From Brevibacterium renqingii (GTDB lineage: Bacteria; Actinomycetota; Actinomycetes; Actinomycetales; Brevibacteriaceae): a stretch of DNA of 64,000 nucleotides. Below the pieces are notes generated by a model. The model was not told the DNA's origin. It made no database searches and was given only the letters and a program-made list of their open reading frames with translations. Shown here one piece after another: positions 61,545-64,000 of the stretch; positions within the stretch are counted from its first letter, which is position 1, and every line of letters starts with the position of its first letter. The stretch spans positions 186,001 to 250,000 of the forward strand of contig NZ_JADBHF010000001.1 of the NCBI RefSeq assembly GCF_017808105.1, written 5' to 3'. Made by a program: the position numbers and the translations under genes.

Positions 61545-61721
61545 ATGCTCGAGGTGATCGGCGACTGGCTGCCGCTGTCGCATGCGATCGATGCGCTCGG
61601 GGCGGTCTCGACCGGAGATGAGGACAATGCCTATATCTGGCTGCGGGTGCTCTTCATCGCCTGCTGGATCGTCGGCGCCATCATCGTCGGCTCGCTCACT
61701 CTGCGGCGTCGGACGCCGTGA
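61545..61721 (+). pseudogene. Relic of an ABC-2 permease C-terminus
   Basis: 58 codons, MLEVIGDWLPLSHAIDALGAVSTGDEDNAYIWLRVLFIACWIVGAIIVGSLTLRRRTP, match the last 57 residues of the permease at 35524-36258 at 52 positions. The homology begins abruptly at the ATG-like codon, and nothing of the other ~185 residues or of an ATPase remains. The DNA is clearly diverged from the intact gene, so it comes from an old paralogue or a related allele rather than a fresh copy. The fragment lies 11 bp after the MFS stop and is probably not functional. Confidence 0.82.
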
Positions 61722-61722
61722 G

Positions 61723-61745
61723 GCGACGGCGTGGCGGACCGTCGC
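61723..61745. terminator. Hairpin between convergent genes
   Basis: GCGACGG (61723-61729) and CCGTCGC (61739-61745) are perfect 7-bp complements with a 9-nt loop, between the relic and the leftward amino-acid permease. No T-tract. Confidence 0.5.
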
Positions 61746-61756
61746 GAGCCGGGTCT

Positions 61757-63223
61757 TCAGTTCTGCCCGGACGCCGTGATGGGTTCGGTACGATCGGTCA
61801 GATCAAAGGGTCGGCGGCCATGGCCGCGGACGAAGGCGAGGTAGCACAGCCACAGCGCAGCCACCCACAGCAGACCGACCCACAGCGCCGGGCGGGAGTC
61901 GGGGACGATGCCGACCATGACGACGACGAAGACGATGAACGCGACGGTGATCGAGGAGCCCACCGGCCACAGCGGCATCGGGAATTCGCTGGGAAGGCGC
62001 GCCTCCTGGGCGATCACCTTCTTCATCCGGATATGGGAGGCGAGGATGATCAGCCACACGAGCACCGTGGCGAAGGTCGCCAGCGCACCGAGGAGGAACA
62101 GCGCCTGGTCGGGGTAGAGGTAGTTGAGGACGACGCCGAGAAGGAGCGCGACGATCATCGTGACCACGGTCGTCACGGGCACGCCGCTGCGCGAGGTGCG
62201 GGCGAACGAACGTGGAGCCTGCCCCTGTTCAGCGAGTCCGTGGAGCATCCGGCCCGCACCGAAGATATCGGCGTTGATGGCCGACAGGGCCGCAGTGATG
62301 AGGACGACCTGGAGGACGGCGGCGGCTGCGCTGAAGCCGACGGAATCGAAGATCGCGACGAAGGGGCTGATCTCGGAGGTGATCTGGTTCCAGGGCAGGG
62401 TGCACATGATCACGCCGAGGGTGAGGACGTAGAAGAGGAGGATGCGCACCGGCACCGAGTTGATGGCGGCCGGCAGCACTTGTTTCGGATTCTGCGCCTC
62501 TCCGGCCGTGACTCCGATGATCTCGATGCCGCCGAAGGCGAACATCACGATGGTAAACGATGAGAGCAGTCCCCAGAACCCGTTGGGGAAGAAGCCGCCG
62601 TGGTCGAACAGAGCCTGTGGACCCAGCTGGTCGTGGTCGGCGATGCCGAAGCCGAAGATGATGATGGCCACGCCGGCGGCGATGAGGGCGATGATCGCGA
62701 CGATCTTGATGAGGGCGAACCAGAATTCGAGCTCTCCGAAGACGATCATATTGAGGGCGGCGATGAAGAAGACGACGGCGAGCACCCAGATCCAGCGGGG
62801 GACTCCCGCGAACCAGAAGCCCATGTAGACGCCGATCGCGGTGGCGTCGAAGACGGCGACGAGGACCATTTCGAAGGCGAAGGTCCAGCCGACGAGGAAT
62901 CCGGCGAAGGGGTGGATGTAGCGGGAGGCGTACTGGCCGAAGGAACCGGAGACGGGGTGGCGGACGACCAGCTCGCCGAGGGCGCGCATGACCATGAAGA
63001 CGGCGGCACCGCCGATGATGTAGGCGAGCAGCACAGCCGGCCCTGCGGCTTGGATCGACTCGGAGGAGCCCATGAAGAGGCCGGTGCCGATGGCTGAGCC
63101 GAGGGCCATGAAGCGGATGTGCCGGGCGGTCAGGCCCCTTCTCAGACCGACGTTCTCTTCGTGTCCGTTCGCGGTTTCGTCGGTATGGAGCGCCTCGTTG
63201 CGGTCCTTGTCGGCTGGAGCCAT
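61757..63223 (-). CDS. APC-family amino-acid permease (AAT subfamily)
   Basis: 488 aa, 12 hydrophobic helices. The AAT signature is in GLTARHIRFMALGSAIGTGLFMGSSESIQAAGPAVLLAYIIGGAAVFMVMRALGEL. The next conserved stretch, GSFGQYASRYIHPFAGFLVGWTFAFEMVLVAVFDATAIGVYMGFWF, agrees with the GABA/proline/aromatic permease group. The N-terminus is hydrophilic (~30 residues). The substrate within amino acids is unknown. It converges on the ABC relic and is followed upstream by ~170 bp without evident genes. Confidence 0.9.
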   Translation of the reverse strand: MAPADKDRNEALHTDETANGHEENVGLRRGLTARHIRFMALGSAIGTGLFMGSSESIQAAGPAVLLAYIIGGAAVFMVMRALGELVVRHPVSGSFGQYASRYIHPFAGFLVGWTFAFEMVLVAVFDATAIGVYMGFWFAGVPRWIWVLAVVFFIAALNMIVFGELEFWFALIKIVAIIALIAAGVAIIIFGFGIADHDQLGPQALFDHGGFFPNGFWGLLSSFTIVMFAFGGIEIIGVTAGEAQNPKQVLPAAINSVPVRILLFYVLTLGVIMCTLPWNQITSEISPFVAIFDSVGFSAAAAVLQVVLITAALSAINADIFGAGRMLHGLAEQGQAPRSFARTSRSGVPVTTVVTMIVALLLGVVLNYLYPDQALFLLGALATFATVLVWLIILASHIRMKKVIAQEARLPSEFPMPLWPVGSSITVAFIVFVVVMVGIVPDSRPALWVGLLWVAALWLCYLAFVRGHGRRPFDLTDRTEPITASGQN

Positions 63224-63393
63224 CGGTGTCTGCTGTCCTCTTCTCTCGACTGCCCGAGGTCACCTTGCCTGTTTGATCGTCTGACCGGCCCCAGGGCCAC
63301 ATCAGACTTTCACACCGATACGGCGGCAGAGAACGGATGCCGGGAGAAAGAGTCCGAGATCTCAGAAAGTCGAGTCGGACAGATGGCCGAGAG

Positions 63394-63969
63394 TCAGGCC
63401 GTCTGGCGGTCGGTGGAGAGCATCCCGAAGATGAGGGTGTCCGTCCATTCGCCCTTCGACCACCAGTCCTTGCGCAGGTGCGCTTCCTCCCGCATGCCGA
63501 TCCTTCGAGCCAATTTCGCCGAGGAGGTGTTCCGAGCGTCCATCTGAGCAACGACCCGGTGGAGACCGTAGTGGTCGAAGGCGACGTTGAGGACCGCGAT
63601 GGCCGCCTCGGTGGCGAAACCGTGGCCGCCCGCTGCGGGATCGAGGATCCAGCCGATCTCCGCTTTCTCCTGGGAATCCGAATCGAACCACAGTGAGATA
63701 TTGCCGATGACGTGTGAGCCTGCGATGTCGTCGAGTCCGTCCGCGGTCTCGATCACGAGGGCAAGGGCACGGGATTCGGTCTCGAGCCCCGTACGTCGCA
63801 TCCGTTCGACGATCTTCGTCCGGGCCACCTCGGCGGTCCAAGAATCCTCGAGGAGGAACCGGGCGACGTCCTCACGGGAGAAGATCGGAAGCTGCGCCTC
63901 GGCATCGGATTCGACATACGTGCGCAGGCGCAGACGGTCGGTGGTCAGCGGGAGTTCGAGCGGTTCCAT
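63394..63969 (-). CDS. GNAT acetyltransferase, RimJ/RimL-type
   Basis: 191 aa. It has the typical start ELPLTTDRLRLRTYVESDAEAQLPIFS, the acetyl-CoA-binding motif region EIGWILDPAAGGHGFATEAAIAVLNVAFDHYGLHRVVAQMDARNTSSAKLARRIGMREEAHLRKDWWSKGEWTDTLIFGML and the conserved N-S-S-A/LxRRIG signature. Such enzymes acetylate ribosomal-protein N-termini or small amines and antibiotics. The target here is unknown. Confidence 0.9.
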   Translation of the reverse strand: MEPLELPLTTDRLRLRTYVESDAEAQLPIFSREDVARFLLEDSWTAEVARTKIVERMRRTGLETESRALALVIETADGLDDIAGSHVIGNISLWFDSDSQEKAEIGWILDPAAGGHGFATEAAIAVLNVAFDHYGLHRVVAQMDARNTSSAKLARRIGMREEAHLRKDWWSKGEWTDTLIFGMLSTDRQTA

Positions 63970-64000
63970 GGGCTCACTCTGCCAGGTCGACCTGTGGAGA

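Noticed and set aside
1..64000. tRNA, rRNA or riboswitch genes
   Set aside because: I looked for T-loop and anticodon-stem patterns and rRNA-like stretches in the intergenic gaps and saw none; gaps are mostly short and filled by repeats, operators or hairpins.

Overview
The window is high-GC DNA with GC-rich third codon positions, many GTG starts and dense gene packing. A DUF222/HNH nuclease, an iron box of the DtxR/IdeR type and leaderless-looking promoters also point to an actinobacterium. The gene repertoire is consistent with Brevibacterium or a close relative, but that is inference. No rRNA, tRNA, CRISPR array, phage or complete insertion sequence is visible. The window is almost entirely catabolic and transport islands, each with its own regulator.

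Layout. 1-3.8 kb: truncated HNH nuclease, then an iron-responsive divergent pair (siderophore-interacting reductase and ferric-siderophore lipoprotein). 3.9-9.7 kb: D-serine ammonia-lyase and two divergent membrane proteins with Gly/Pro/Gln-rich tails. 9.7-13.4 kb: LysR regulator divergent from a two-component Rieske oxygenase (oxygenase plus reductase) of the glycine-betaine/carnitine/proline-betaine type. 13.5-17.1 kb: LacI regulator, AzgA-type purine permease and an unusual adenosine-deaminase-family enzyme. 17.1-22.8 kb: proline-racemase-family epimerase translationally coupled to an N-methyl demethylase-like flavoprotein, a GntR regulator and a ProP-like transporter. Together with the Rieske pair this looks like a module for N-methylated prolines or betaines. 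23.1-25.8 kb: Orn/Lys/Arg decarboxylase with a divergent LysR regulator. 25.9-32.1 kb: a mevalonate-catabolism operon (degradative HMG-CoA reductase, HMG-CoA lyase, TctA-like transporter pair) behind a GAF/PucR-type regulator. 32.1-36.3 kb: AlaA-type aminotransferase, a small acidic protein and a TetR/ABC-2 exporter set.

36.4-61.5 kb is the largest and most interesting region. It carries molybdenum-cofactor and hydroxylase maturation genes (MocA-like, MoxR, CoxE-like, XdhC), hydantoinase A and B, carbamate kinase, a fused FdrA-YlbE (AllF-AllG) protein with an AllH partner, a PucR regulator, a RutG-like nucleobase permease, a three-subunit molybdenum hydroxylase with CoxG, an amidase and an MFS transporter. 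The set suggests a linear route. A cyclic ureide or N-heterocycle would be imported, hydroxylated, ring-opened to a ureide such as oxalurate and cleaved by phosphate to oxamate plus carbamoyl phosphate. Carbamate kinase would then make ATP, and the amidase would finish the oxamate. The substrate is inferred, not shown.

61.5-64 kb: a relic of an ABC-2 permease C-terminus, an amino-acid permease and a RimJ/RimL-type acetyltransferase. Two features recur through the window. Thirteen gene pairs overlap by exactly 4 nt (ATGA, GTGA or TTGA). Gene borders often carry degenerate 15-24 bp tandem repeats or strong hairpins without T-tracts between convergent genes.
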